From Phycisphaerae bacterium (GTDB lineage: Bacteria; Planctomycetota; Phycisphaerae; SM23-33), in the NCBI GenBank assembly GCA_016782885.1, contig JADHXQ010000024.1:1-49210 (forward strand): a stretch of DNA of 49,210 nucleotides, read 5' to 3'. The notes beneath the pieces were generated by a model. It was not told where the DNA came from. It made no database searches and saw only the letters and a program-made list of their open reading frames with translations. This document shows, in pieces, positions 33,816-41,180 of this stretch; positions within the stretch are counted from its first letter, which is position 1, and every line of letters starts with the position of its first letter. The position numbers and the translations under genes are program-made.

Positions 33816-33977
33816 TTAGTCGAGCGGTGAGAAGTTATCCTTGCCGGCCCCGCATTCGGGGCAGACCCAATCGTCATCAATTTCATCAAACGGCGTCCCG
33901 GTTTCGACTCCATTTTCCGGATCGCCCCGTCCCATTTCGTAAACGTAACCGCAGATGTCGCAAATGTACTTTCCCAT
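33816..33977 (-). CDS. Rubredoxin
   Basis: A small one-iron electron carrier of 53 aa, the normal length. The two CxxC knuckles are [10 protein letters not shown] and [13 protein letters not shown], with the typical [15 protein letters not shown] between them. It starts at the ATG at 33977 (MGKYICD); the open frame runs upstream into the flavodiiron gene but is not rubredoxin-like there. It lies 50 bp after the flavodiiron protein gene and is the expected electron donor to it, to superoxide reductase and to rubrerythrin. Confidence 0.96.
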   Translation of the reverse strand: MGKYICDICGYVYEMGRGDPENGVETGTPFDEIDDDWVCPECGAGKDNFSPLD

Positions 33978-34027
33978 GTTCCTGTGATCCTGTTTTGAAA
34001 AATTTCTGTCGCTTATCCGTTGTTCGA

Positions 34028-35242
34028 TCAATCTTCGAGGCTTGCGAGGGTCGCTTTGGCGATGTCGACGCCGAACTGGCGGCATTTCGCCAGGTCGTCG
34101 GCGTCGGGCACGTAGTTAACTCTCAGCGGATCAGCAATAACATTCAGTCCCAGATCAGTCAACCATTTCTGGAGATTCTTGGGCGCCTCTCCGCTCCATC
34201 CGTACGAGCCGAAGGCGCCCGCCGCCAGGTTCCGAGGCTTGAGCCCGCCGAGGTAGGTTGTAACGTCAGCCATCGCCGGTTGTATATCGTTGTTCATCGT
34301 CGCCGATCCGATTACCAGTCCGCCGGCGTCGAGTATTTCGGTTACGACGTCGCTTCGGTGGCAGGCGCTCATCGACATGAGTTTCGCCTTTGCGCCGCCG
34401 GCGGAGAGTCCCTCGCCGATCGCCCCGGCCATGCGCGCGGTGGAGCCCCACATCGAGTCGTAGACGACCACAACCTTGCCGGTGGGCTCCTGTGCGGACC
34501 ATTTCGCGTACGAGTTGATGATTCCGGCGATGTCTTCGCCCGTTCGCCGGATCGGTCCATGGTCCGGGGCGATCATGCTGATATCGAGGTTCAGGGTTCC
34601 GAGTTTTTCCAGCGCTTTGTCGATGAAACTCGCCAGATGCATCAGGATATTGGCGTAATACTTGGCGGTTTCGTAGTCGACGATCGCCCTGTCATATTCG
34701 TCGGCGTACCGCTCGAAGCCGGCCAGGTGCATTCCGAAAGCGTCCTGGGTGAACAGTATCTGTCGCCCGTGCTGATAAGTGATCATCGAGTCGGGCCAGT
34801 GGCACATTTTTGTTTCCGCGAAAGTGATCTTTTCGGAGCCCAGGTCCAGCGTCTCGCCATCGCTGACGACGGTGATATCGCAGGGCAGGTCGAAGTGGCG
34901 CCCAAGGGCCTTGGCGCCCATCTTCGAGGCGAACACTTTTTCGGGCTTTATGCCTTCGATCGCCGCCGGCAGCGAGCCTGAATGGTCCATCTCCGCGTGG
35001 TTCGAGACGATGTAGTCGATCTTGTCCGGATCGACGACCGAAGCGATCCGCGCGAACATCTCGTCGGCGAACGGCGCCTTGACCGTGTCGATCAGAGTGA
35101 TCTTGTCAGCGAGGATCAGGAAGGCGTTGTAGGTTGTTCCGCGGCTGGTGAGATAACCGTGAAACTGCCGCACGTCCCAATCGATGGCGCCCACCCAGTA
35201 GACGTCGTCGAATATCTTTACCGCTTTGAACGTATCTTTCAT
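34028..35242 (-). CDS. Flavodiiron protein (oxygen/NO reductase, rubredoxin-dependent)
   Basis: A cytosolic A-type flavoprotein that reduces O2 to water and often NO to N2O, taking electrons from rubredoxin. The 404-aa product has the metallo-beta-lactamase-like domain with diiron ligands His82, Glu84, Asp86 and His87 ([10 protein letters not shown]), [16 protein letters not shown] and the late APDHGPI. A flavodoxin domain follows (about 255-400), with [16 protein letters not shown] for the FMN phosphate and [19 protein letters not shown] lies 8 bases before the ATG. Both O2 and NO can be substrates, which fits the neighbouring NO-response operon. Confidence 0.96.
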   Translation of the reverse strand: MKDTFKAVKIFDDVYWVGAIDWDVRQFHGYLTSRGTTYNAFLILADKITLIDTVKAPFADEMFARIASVVDPDKIDYIVSNHAEMDHSGSLPAAIEGIKPEKVFASKMGAKALGRHFDLPCDITVVSDGETLDLGSEKITFAETKMCHWPDSMITYQHGRQILFTQDAFGMHLAGFERYADEYDRAIVDYETAKYYANILMHLASFIDKALEKLGTLNLDISMIAPDHGPIRRTGEDIAGIINSYAKWSAQEPTGKVVVVYDSMWGSTARMAGAIGEGLSAGGAKAKLMSMSACHRSDVVTEILDAGGLVIGSATMNNDIQPAMADVTTYLGGLKPRNLAAGAFGSYGWSGEAPKNLQKWLTDLGLNVIADPLRVNYVPDADDLAKCRQFGVDIAKATLASLED

Positions 35243-35309
35243 TCCATTGCCTCAATCAGGTCATCGCGTAGTCCGGAACGGCGCCGCGGCAGGGAGGTTA
35301 TCTGGCGGG

Positions 35310-35774
35310 CTAGCTTCTTGTCAACTCGAGAATGTGCCCGATTTCCTGGTCGATGATCTCGTCAAGCTGCTCCCGGGCTTCGCCCGGGGGGACCAGGGCC
35401 TTCATGCTCTGGTAGAAGACGATCGTGTCTTTTTCCAGGCCGATGGCGATCTCAAAGATCCTGTCTATCGACTCGGTCCCGGTCAGCTCCGATGCGGGAT
35501 TTCCGCCGAAGATTTTTCCGTCGGCCACCGCCTGGAGGTACAAGGCGCCCTGCCTGTCGGGGTCGGCTTGTAGAGGCTGGAGTTTTCCGTCGGAAAATCC
35601 GGACCGCATGGCCGCAAAGTCCCTTTCGTGGTTGTATTCCATTTCCGCCAGGGCCAGCAGCACGCTTCGGCGGTTTTCATCGGCTGACTCGGCGGCTTTG
35701 CGGTAGAATTCCGCGCCGTTGCGTTCGATCTGCTCGGCGACTTCAAATATCTCATCGGCGTTGAATGTCAGCAT
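35310..35774 (-). CDS. Rubrerythrin-type diiron protein without rubredoxin domain
   Basis: A 154-aa four-helix protein of the rubrerythrin/ferritin superfamily, probably a peroxide-reducing or iron-handling diiron protein. Helix 1 has the ligand motif AEQIERNGAEFYRKAAE, helix 2 EMEYNHERDF (E-x-x-H), and the second half repeats the pattern in IGLEKDTIVFYQSM and IIDQEIGHILEL. No C-terminal CxxC rubredoxin part is present. I chose the ATG at 35774 because AAAGGAG is correctly spaced before it and it lies 5 bp after the ferritin stop; the open frame continues upstream only as a shadow of the ferritin gene. Confidence 0.9.
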   Translation of the reverse strand: MLTFNADEIFEVAEQIERNGAEFYRKAAESADENRRSVLLALAEMEYNHERDFAAMRSGFSDGKLQPLQADPDRQGALYLQAVADGKIFGGNPASELTGTESIDRIFEIAIGLEKDTIVFYQSMKALVPPGEAREQLDEIIDQEIGHILELTRS

Positions 35775-35779
35775 CCGCG

Positions 35780-36289
35780 TTACTCCTTTACCGGTGGCGT
35801 GAAGATTCTCTGGCCCAGTTCTCGGTCGAGCATGAACAGCCCGCCGGGTGCGCCTTCCATCAGTTTGAGTTGCTGGATGACGCCGTCGACACTGGCTTCT
35901 TCCTCGACCTGTTCTCCGACGAACCACTGCAGGAAGTTTACCGTCGCGTGGTCTTTGGCTTCTGTGGCCTGTATGACCAGATCGTTTATTCGCCCGGTGA
36001 CGATCATTTCGTGTGCCAGCGCGTTTTCGAACGCCGCCAGCGGCGAGTCCCACTCGGTTTCCGGAGCGTCCATACCGCTGAGCAGCACTCGCCCGCCCCG
36101 CTCGTTGATGTAGTCGTAGAACTTCGTGAAGTGGAACATCTCCTCGGAGTACTGGACCTTCATCCAGTTGGCGAAACCGACCAGGTTTTTGGCGTCAAAC
36201 CAGGTGGCCATCGACATGTAGATGTTGGCCGAATACATCTCGAAGTTCATCTGCGAATTAAGGGTGTCTTGTATCTCTTGGTTGATCAT
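35780..36289 (-). CDS. Bacterial non-heme ferritin
   Basis: An iron-storage protein of 169 aa, the usual length. Conserved residues of the ferroxidase site are visible: SQMNFEMYSANIYMSMA in helix A, YSEEMFHFTKFYDYI (E-E-x-x-H) in helix B and NFLQWFVGEQVEEEASV in the later helices. It sits between superoxide reductase and a rubrerythrin-type protein with gaps of 5-6 bp. Storing Fe2+ would limit Fenton chemistry when oxygen enters. Confidence 0.96.
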   Translation of the reverse strand: MINQEIQDTLNSQMNFEMYSANIYMSMATWFDAKNLVGFANWMKVQYSEEMFHFTKFYDYINERGGRVLLSGMDAPETEWDSPLAAFENALAHEMIVTGRINDLVIQATEAKDHATVNFLQWFVGEQVEEEASVDGVIQQLKLMEGAPGGLFMLDRELGQRIFTPPVKE

Positions 36290-36295
36290 GTTTCT

Positions 36296-36676
36296 CTATC
36301 CTTTCCACAGTCCGTGCATGTTGCAGTGCTCCCGTGCGGTCACCGGGCATTCGCAATTGCCGGTGAAAAAGACCGCTTCGGGCGCTTCGCCCGGGGAGAG
36401 GTAGGCCTGGGTCACGACATCGCCGCGGATCAGTTCGATCCACTGGATGTAGTGCTCGTCCGTCATAGGATGCGGCGTCGAGCCGACAGTCACCTTGTAT
36501 CCGCCTTCGACCTTCTCGATCACGGGCACGTGTTTTTCAGTGGTCGCGTCGGCGGTTTTCGGCTCGAGCAGGACCATATCGGCCCCGCAGCAGACCAGCG
36601 GCGCGCCTCCGCCGACAAACACTTCAACGATGTTCCCGCAATGCTCGCACTTGTAGACCTGTAGTTTCTCAGTCAT
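36296..36676 (-). CDS. dfx: Desulfoferrodoxin (superoxide reductase, 2Fe type)
   Basis: Reduces superoxide to hydrogen peroxide without making oxygen. The 126-aa protein has both iron centres: the N-terminal Fe-Cys4 centre I (YKCEHCG and LVCCGADM) and the catalytic centre II with its histidines and cysteine in [23 protein letters not shown] and CNMHGLW. The ATG is preceded by AAGGAAG. Rubrerythrin in the same operon would remove the peroxide it forms. Confidence 0.97.
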   Translation of the reverse strand: MTEKLQVYKCEHCGNIVEVFVGGGAPLVCCGADMVLLEPKTADATTEKHVPVIEKVEGGYKVTVGSTPHPMTDEHYIQWIELIRGDVVTQAYLSPGEAPEAVFFTGNCECPVTAREHCNMHGLWKG

Positions 36677-36693
36677 CGTTCTTCCTTTCTCAG

Positions 36694-38340
36694 TTAGTTA
36701 GTGGACCGTACGTGTCGCCGGGGTTTTGCCTGGGCCGCCGCCCGGCGAACATCCGAAATCCGGCGGGCGCTTACACTCACCGCCCGGATACCGCATGCGG
36801 TCAGCCTGTCGGTGTATTGTACGTCCGCGGCCAGCTCGCCGCAGAGCGAAAGAGGCGTCCCCGCCAGATTCGCAGCCAGGGACAGATTCTCCAACAATCG
36901 CCAGAAGACCTCGTAATCCGGGTGATGGTCGTCGGAGACGATGCTGTTATTGCGGTCGACCGCGAAGAAGTACTGGATCAGGTCGTTGCTGCCTATGCTG
37001 GCGAAATCAACTTCTTCGAGCAGCCCCTGGGCTTCCATGCACGCCGACGGAACTTCGAACATCACCCCGTGGTAAATCCGTCCGGAGTCCATGTCGGCGG
37101 TCATCTCCTCGAACGCCCCCTTCAGCATCCGGAACTGACGAAGCCCGGTGATCATCGGGTACATCACGTGTACGGGCAGCTCGCGCGAGACCCGCGCCAG
37201 GGCCCTGGCCTGGGGACGCATCAAATCGGGACGCCCCAGCAGCAACCGTGCGCCGCGATATCCGAGCGCCGGATTGTCTTCTTTGGGCAAATTCAGCTCG
37301 CCCAAGGGCTTGTCCGCCCCGATGTCCAGCATCCTGAAATAAACCGGACGCCCTTCCATCGCGCGAGCCGCGCTGAGGTACAACTCGTATTGCTGATCTT
37401 CGTCCAGCGCGGAACCGGCTGCGAAAAACTCGAATTCCGTACGATACAAACCGATTCCCTCAGCCCGCATCTCTATCGCCAACTTCACCTCGGCGGCGAT
37501 GCTGATGTTCGCCATTACCGTATATTGTTCCACCGGTTCGACTACTTCGAGAGCCTTCGGCGTGGAGATATATTCCGCCGCGGCGGACTTGGTCTCGGCG
37601 CTGGGGCGGACTACAAGTTCGCCCGTGTTCCCGTTCAGCAGCACTTGGGTACCGCAGGGGATCTGGTTGTGGATGTCGGCAATACCGCTGACGGCCGGAA
37701 TACCAAGAGCGCGAGCCAGAATTGCCGCGTGCGAGGACTTGCCCCCCCGCTCGGTGACAAAGCCCAGCAGGCCATTGTCCTCGATCTCCATTGCTACCGA
37801 GGGAGTCAGTTCCTCGGTGACGACTACTCGGTCGTTGCCCCGGCGGCAGTTGCTGTCGGCCGAGCATTGGAACGACGGGCTGGTGTTGCACAGCACGTCC
37901 AGCAGGCGGCGCTTGAGTTCGCCAAGGTCGCTGGCGCGCTCCTTTATGTACTCGTCGTCGAGTTGGGCCAGTTGGCTTTCGTATCCGTCGAGGGTCTGAG
38001 TGATGGCCCGTTCGGCATTGCAGCCCTCGTCGATAGCGGTGTCCATCTCGCCGCAAAGGACCGGATCCTGCAACATCATTTTCTGGGCGACGAATATTTC
38101 GGCTTCGGCCGGGCCGATGCGCTCGGTAACCGTGCTCTTGAGATTATCGAGGCGTTCGATGACGATTTCGCGGGCCTTGCGGAGCCTGGCCTTCTCGCGA
38201 TCGACGCCCTTACCGCTGACTTCATACGAAGGCAGCGCGTTGTGCCTGCTCTGTTTGAACAGGCAGACCTTCGCCAGAACAACTCCCGGACTTATCGGAA
38301 GTCCGGCGAAGCGCGTTTCGCTGTTCTGTTTCGCGGTCAT
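36694..38340 (-). CDS. ptsI: PEP-protein phosphotransferase (enzyme I-like) within the oxidative-stress operon
   Basis: Enzyme I takes phosphate from PEP and passes it to HPr, starting phosphotransferase sugar uptake or regulation. The 548-aa product has the phospho-histidine motif [19 protein letters not shown] (His204), the PEP-binding FYRTEFEF-type segment ([13 protein letters not shown]), [15 protein letters not shown], and the late [18 protein letters not shown] and SLCGELAAD with the catalytic cysteine. All key residues are present. The gene lies between rubrerythrin (5-bp gap) and superoxide reductase (17 bp), an unexpected place. No HPr or PTS permease is in this window. Confidence 0.93.
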   Translation of the reverse strand: MTAKQNSETRFAGLPISPGVVLAKVCLFKQSRHNALPSYEVSGKGVDREKARLRKAREIVIERLDNLKSTVTERIGPAEAEIFVAQKMMLQDPVLCGEMDTAIDEGCNAERAITQTLDGYESQLAQLDDEYIKERASDLGELKRRLLDVLCNTSPSFQCSADSNCRRGNDRVVVTEELTPSVAMEIEDNGLLGFVTERGGKSSHAAILARALGIPAVSGIADIHNQIPCGTQVLLNGNTGELVVRPSAETKSAAAEYISTPKALEVVEPVEQYTVMANISIAAEVKLAIEMRAEGIGLYRTEFEFFAAGSALDEDQQYELYLSAARAMEGRPVYFRMLDIGADKPLGELNLPKEDNPALGYRGARLLLGRPDLMRPQARALARVSRELPVHVMYPMITGLRQFRMLKGAFEEMTADMDSGRIYHGVMFEVPSACMEAQGLLEEVDFASIGSNDLIQYFFAVDRNNSIVSDDHHPDYEVFWRLLENLSLAANLAGTPLSLCGELAADVQYTDRLTACGIRAVSVSARRISDVRRAAAQAKPRRHVRSTN

Positions 38341-38345
38341 TGTGA

Positions 38346-38918
38346 TTACCAGTTCTCTCCGAGCAGTTCAAAATGCTTCTGCGAGTGTGCGCAGGCGGCG
38401 CAGAGTTCCGGCGCCTCGGGGCCTTCATGCAGATATCCGCAGTTCATGCAGCGCCATACAACCGGGGTGTCCCGCCTGAAAACCCTGCCGCCCTCGATGT
38501 TCGCGATCAGCGCCAGGTATCGTTTCTCGTGCTGTTTTTCGGCGATGGCGATGGCTTCCATTACCGCCGCGACCTCGTCGAAGCCTTCGTCGCGGGCGAC
38601 CTTGGCGAACTCGGGATACATGGCGGTCCATTCATGGTTCTCCCCGCCGGCCGCGCTGCGGAGGTTATCGACGGTGTCTCCTATCTCGCCGAACGGGAAC
38701 GAGGCCGTAATCTCAGTTTCTCCGCCGGTCATGAACTTGAAGAGGCGCTTGGCGTGTTCCTTTTCCTGGTTGGCGGTTTCCTCGAAGATATTGCCGATCT
38801 GCACGTAACCTTCTTTCTTTGCTTTGGATGCGAAGTAGGTGTAGCGGTTGCGCGCCTGTGATTCGCCGGCGAACGCGCACATGAGGTTCTTTTCGGTCTG
38901 GCTGCCCTTGAGTTCCAT
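38346..38918 (-). CDS. rbr: Rubrerythrin
   Basis: A peroxide reductase that protects anaerobes. The 190-aa protein has an N-terminal diiron four-helix domain ([23 protein letters not shown], then [16 protein letters not shown] and [16 protein letters not shown] with E-x-x-H ligands) and a C-terminal rubredoxin-like domain with [12 protein letters not shown] and [21 protein letters not shown] lies 8 bases upstream of the ATG. It is the second gene of the PerR-headed operon, 12 bp after the regulator. Confidence 0.97.
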   Translation of the reverse strand: MELKGSQTEKNLMCAFAGESQARNRYTYFASKAKKEGYVQIGNIFEETANQEKEHAKRLFKFMTGGETEITASFPFGEIGDTVDNLRSAAGGENHEWTAMYPEFAKVARDEGFDEVAAVMEAIAIAEKQHEKRYLALIANIEGGRVFRRDTPVVWRCMNCGYLHEGPEAPELCAACAHSQKHFELLGENW

Positions 38919-38930
38919 CGTTGTTTCTCC

Positions 38931-39380
38931 TTAATTGGGTTCCCGTTGCCGGGGACTGCTGTCCTTACATTGCCTGCAAAGGCCTTCGAATTCAAGTTCG
39001 TAGCCAATAATATCAAAGTCCGAGTTTCCTCTGGCGACTTCTTCGAGATCGCCGAACGGTCCGCCCGGCAGATCGCTGATACGCCCGCACTGAACGCAGT
39101 GAACGTGGTAATGCTTGTGTAATTTCCTGTCGTATCGTTTCTGTCCCGAGCCGATATGCAGCTTTCGTATCATACCGGCCTGAGAGAGTACTTCAAGGTT
39201 CCGATAGACCGTGCCCAGAGAGATATTCGGTATTCGCCGGCGAACTTGCTGGTAAACGGCGTCAGCCGTGGGATGCCGCCCCGGCGCATCGAGTTCTTCG
39301 AGGATAAGACGTCGCTGACGAGTCATCCGAAGCCCGGCGGGTTTGGCGTTTGCTTGTACCTTGTTCATAATAGTAACCAT
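38931..39380 (-). CDS. perR: PerR-type peroxide-sensing Fur-family repressor
   Basis: A 149-aa DNA-binding regulator. The residues needed for PerR sensing occur at positions one lower than in the well-studied Bacillus protein: His36, Asp84, His90, His92 and Asp103. The Asp in CGRISD is the feature that separates PerR from Fur, which has Glu. The structural zinc set is Cys95, Cys98, Cys135 and Cys138. The winged helix covers about 15-85 (SLGTVYRNLEVLSQAG is the recognition region). The start may be 39380 or the ATG at 39368; neither has a Shine-Dalgarno sequence. It heads the oxidative-stress operon and probably represses it and itself until peroxide oxidises the metal-bound histidines. Confidence 0.9.
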   Translation of the reverse strand: MVTIMNKVQANAKPAGLRMTRQRRLILEELDAPGRHPTADAVYQQVRRRIPNISLGTVYRNLEVLSQAGMIRKLHIGSGQKRYDRKLHKHYHVHCVQCGRISDLPGGPFGDLEEVARGNSDFDIIGYELEFEGLCRQCKDSSPRQREPN

Positions 39381-39382
39381 TA
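39368..39382 (-). promoter_or_regulatory. PerR/Fur-like 7-1-7 palindrome over the perR start codon
   Basis: On the minus strand it reads TAATGGT-T-ACTATTA; six of seven bases of the half-sites match as inverted repeats, the 7-1-7 arrangement of PerR and Fur boxes. It lies about 11-25 bases downstream of the predicted perR transcription start and overlaps both candidate start codons, which fits autorepression. Confidence 0.6.
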
Positions 39383-39398
39383 CTGTCTTGGCGATTGC

Positions 39399-39428
39399 AT
39401 TCTAGCCCTCTCCTTTCCGCTATATCAA
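39399..39428 (-). promoter_or_regulatory. Predicted promoter of the perR operon
   Basis: On the minus strand TTGATA (39428-39423) and TAGAAT (39404-39399) are separated by 18 bp, predicting transcription from about 39392. The leader would be only 12-24 bases, with the PerR-like palindrome inside it. Confidence 0.55.
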
Positions 39429-39516
39429 GTTGGGCGGACCGAAATGCGATTTTTCTGTTCCGCGGCACTGTAATTAAGGCCTCCGCAAGCTGAATATTCG
39501 CAGAAGTTTGGGGTAT

Positions 39517-39558
39517 TTGATATAAGTCAATGTGTTCGGTCTGGCCGGACTCTAGAAT
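39517..39558 (+). promoter_or_regulatory. Crp/Fnr (HcpR-like) box and -10 element of the NO-response operon
   Basis: TTGAT-ATAA-GTCAA (39517-39530) is a Crp/Fnr-type palindrome with one mismatch between the half-sites. A good -10, TAGAAT, lies at 39553-39558, predicting a start near 39565. The box centre is then at -41.5, the classic position for direct activation, and no good -35 element is present. HcpR and FNR both recognise this TTGA-type inverted repeat, and HcpR controls hcp genes in other anaerobes. Confidence 0.75.
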
Positions 39559-39582
39559 GTGGGCAGACAGGAGAAAGGATCT

Positions 39583-40314
39583 ATGGAGACTATCGTGAAT
39601 GGTAAAGCGACACGGAAGATCGTCAAGATTGACGAAGACAAGTGCGATGGTTGCGGACTGTGCGTTCCCGACTGTGCCGAAGGCGCTATCCAGGTGATCG
39701 ATGGAAAAGCCAAACTGCTCGCCGAGAACCTCTGCGACGGGCTTGGCGCGTGCCTGGGCGTTTGTCCTCAGGATGCGATAACTATCGAAGAGCGACCGGC
39801 CGACGAGTTCGATGAAGCTGCCGTCGCCGCCGCCCGGGCGGCTGAGGCAAAGCCCGATCTGCCATGTGGATGTCCTGGAACGATGGCCCGGGCGCTATCG
39901 CCCCAGACCGCCCCGAACAAGCAACAGGGCGATCGAACTTCGCAGTTATCGCACTGGCCCGTTCAGTTGACGCTCGTTGGGCCCTCGGGGGCGATGTGGA
40001 ACGATGCCGACGTGCTGATCGCCGCCGATTGCGTGGCCTTCGCCATGCCGGATTTCCACGATCGTCTCCTGGCCGGAAGGGCGGTGGTCATCGCCTGCCC
40101 GAAGCTGGACGACGTTGGCCCATATATCGATAAGCTGACGCGGATCTTCGCGGATAACTCGATCCGCTCGATTACCGTCGCACACATGGAAGTGCCATGC
40201 TGCACGGGTATAGTGATGGCCGCCCGGGCAGCCCTGGATAACTCCGGGCGGACGGACATACCGTTTGCGGATATCACCGTGGGCATCGACGGGACAGTGC
40301 AGTCGGAGAACTGA
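39583..40314 (+). CDS. Dicluster ferredoxin-domain protein of the hcp operon
   Basis: A 243-aa iron-sulfur protein. The N-terminal ferredoxin domain has two 4Fe-4S motifs: KCDGCGLCVPDCAEGA (about 20-35) and NLCDGLGACLGVCPQDA (about 49-65). After an Ala/Pro-rich linker with CGCPG, a globular domain follows (about 120-230, PVQLTLVGPSGAMWNDADVLIAADC, later PCCTGI). Proteins of this layout are common next to hcp in anaerobes and are taken to supply electrons to it. I chose the ATG at 39583 because AGGAG lies 9 bases upstream; a GTG eight codons earlier is possible. Confidence 0.88.
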   Translation: METIVNGKATRKIVKIDEDKCDGCGLCVPDCAEGAIQVIDGKAKLLAENLCDGLGACLGVCPQDAITIEERPADEFDEAAVAAARAAEAKPDLPCGCPGTMARALSPQTAPNKQQGDRTSQLSHWPVQLTLVGPSGAMWNDADVLIAADCVAFAMPDFHDRLLAGRAVVIACPKLDDVGPYIDKLTRIFADNSIRSITVAHMEVPCCTGIVMAARAALDNSGRTDIPFADITVGIDGTVQSEN

Positions 40315-40320
40315 CTGAGC

Positions 40321-40623
40321 ATGAAATCAGTATCGCCCGACAAACAGCTTCAGATGCTCACGAAGTTCATCGAAGTGTATTGCGGCAAGAAGCACCGCAC
40401 GGCCGACGAGCAGTTATGCGACGAATGCGCCGAACTGCTGGACTACGCGGCCGACCGATTGACTAAGTGTCCAATGGACCCGAAACCGAAATGCAAGGAT
40501 TGCACCGTTCACTGTTACGACGACGCCCACCGGGCGAGAATTAAGGAAATCATGAAGTTTTCCGGGATGTACTTTGTAAAACGAGGCCGGCTTGACTGGC
40601 TGGTGAAGTATTTTCTCAATTGA
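40321..40623 (+). CDS. YgbA-like nitrous-oxide-stimulated-promoter family protein
   Basis: A 100-aa cysteine-rich protein. The pattern matches the YgbA/NO-stimulated family: FIEVYCGKKHRTADEQLCDECAELLDYA (residues 16-43), then KCPMDPKPKCKDCTVHCY with a cluster of cysteines, and the C-terminal MKFSGMYFVKRGRLDW. Family members are induced by nitric oxide and help recovery from nitrosative stress; the biochemical role is unclear. It lies 6 bp after the ferredoxin gene. Confidence 0.92.
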   Translation: MKSVSPDKQLQMLTKFIEVYCGKKHRTADEQLCDECAELLDYAADRLTKCPMDPKPKCKDCTVHCYDDAHRARIKEIMKFSGMYFVKRGRLDWLVKYFLN

Positions 40624-40652
40624 CTCAATTGAACTGAAAGCAAGTAGCGCCA

Positions 40653-41177
40653 ATGACACTCGCCACCGACACCCACGAGATCAGAGTCAAAGAATCGCTC
40701 ATCGCCCGGATGAAATCCGTCTTCGGTGACGATTCCGCCCGGATCGATCATGCGATGAAGGTCCTCGGTTACGCCGAGTCGATCATGGAGTCCTCTCTGG
40801 ACGTTTGCTCCCTGGTGGTCAGGGCCGCGGCGATTCTGCACGATATAGGCATCCAGGCGGCCGAGCGAAAACACGGGAGGTCTTCAGGCAGGCACCAGGA
40901 AATCGAAGGCCCCCCGATCGCCCGCGAGATCCTCGAGCCCATGAATATCGACGAGCGGACAATCGATCACGTCTGCCGCATCGTCGCCAACCACCACAGC
41001 GCCCGCGACATCGACACGCCGGAATTCCGGATTATCTGGGACGCCGACTGGCTGGTGAACATCCCCGACGAATATGATACATCCGACAGCACGAGCATAT
41101 CGGAGCTGATTAACAAAGTGTTCAAGACCCAAATGGGCAGGACAATAGCGCAGAAACTTTTTCTTCGAAAGGACTGA
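40653..41177 (+). CDS. HD-domain phosphohydrolase of the hcp operon
   Basis: A 174-aa metal-dependent phosphohydrolase of the HD fold. The metal ligands are visible: His in RIDHAMKVL (about 30-38), the HD pair in AAAILHDIGIQAAERK (about 60-75), HH in RIVANHHSARDID, and the final aspartate in IIWDADWLVNIPDE. No other domain is present. Substrate is unknown; nucleotides or signalling nucleotides are typical for such single-domain proteins. It is 29 bp downstream of the YgbA-like gene and 3 bp upstream of hcp, so it is part of the NO-response transcript. Confidence 0.85.
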   Translation: MTLATDTHEIRVKESLIARMKSVFGDDSARIDHAMKVLGYAESIMESSLDVCSLVVRAAAILHDIGIQAAERKHGRSSGRHQEIEGPPIAREILEPMNIDERTIDHVCRIVANHHSARDIDTPEFRIIWDADWLVNIPDEYDTSDSTSISELINKVFKTQMGRTIAQKLFLRKD

Positions 41178-41180
41178 ATT

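Noticed and set aside
36712..38808. A 698-codon open frame on the plus strand
   Set aside because: It runs antisense to ptsI and rubrerythrin, both of which are clearly real; there is no domain or start signal.
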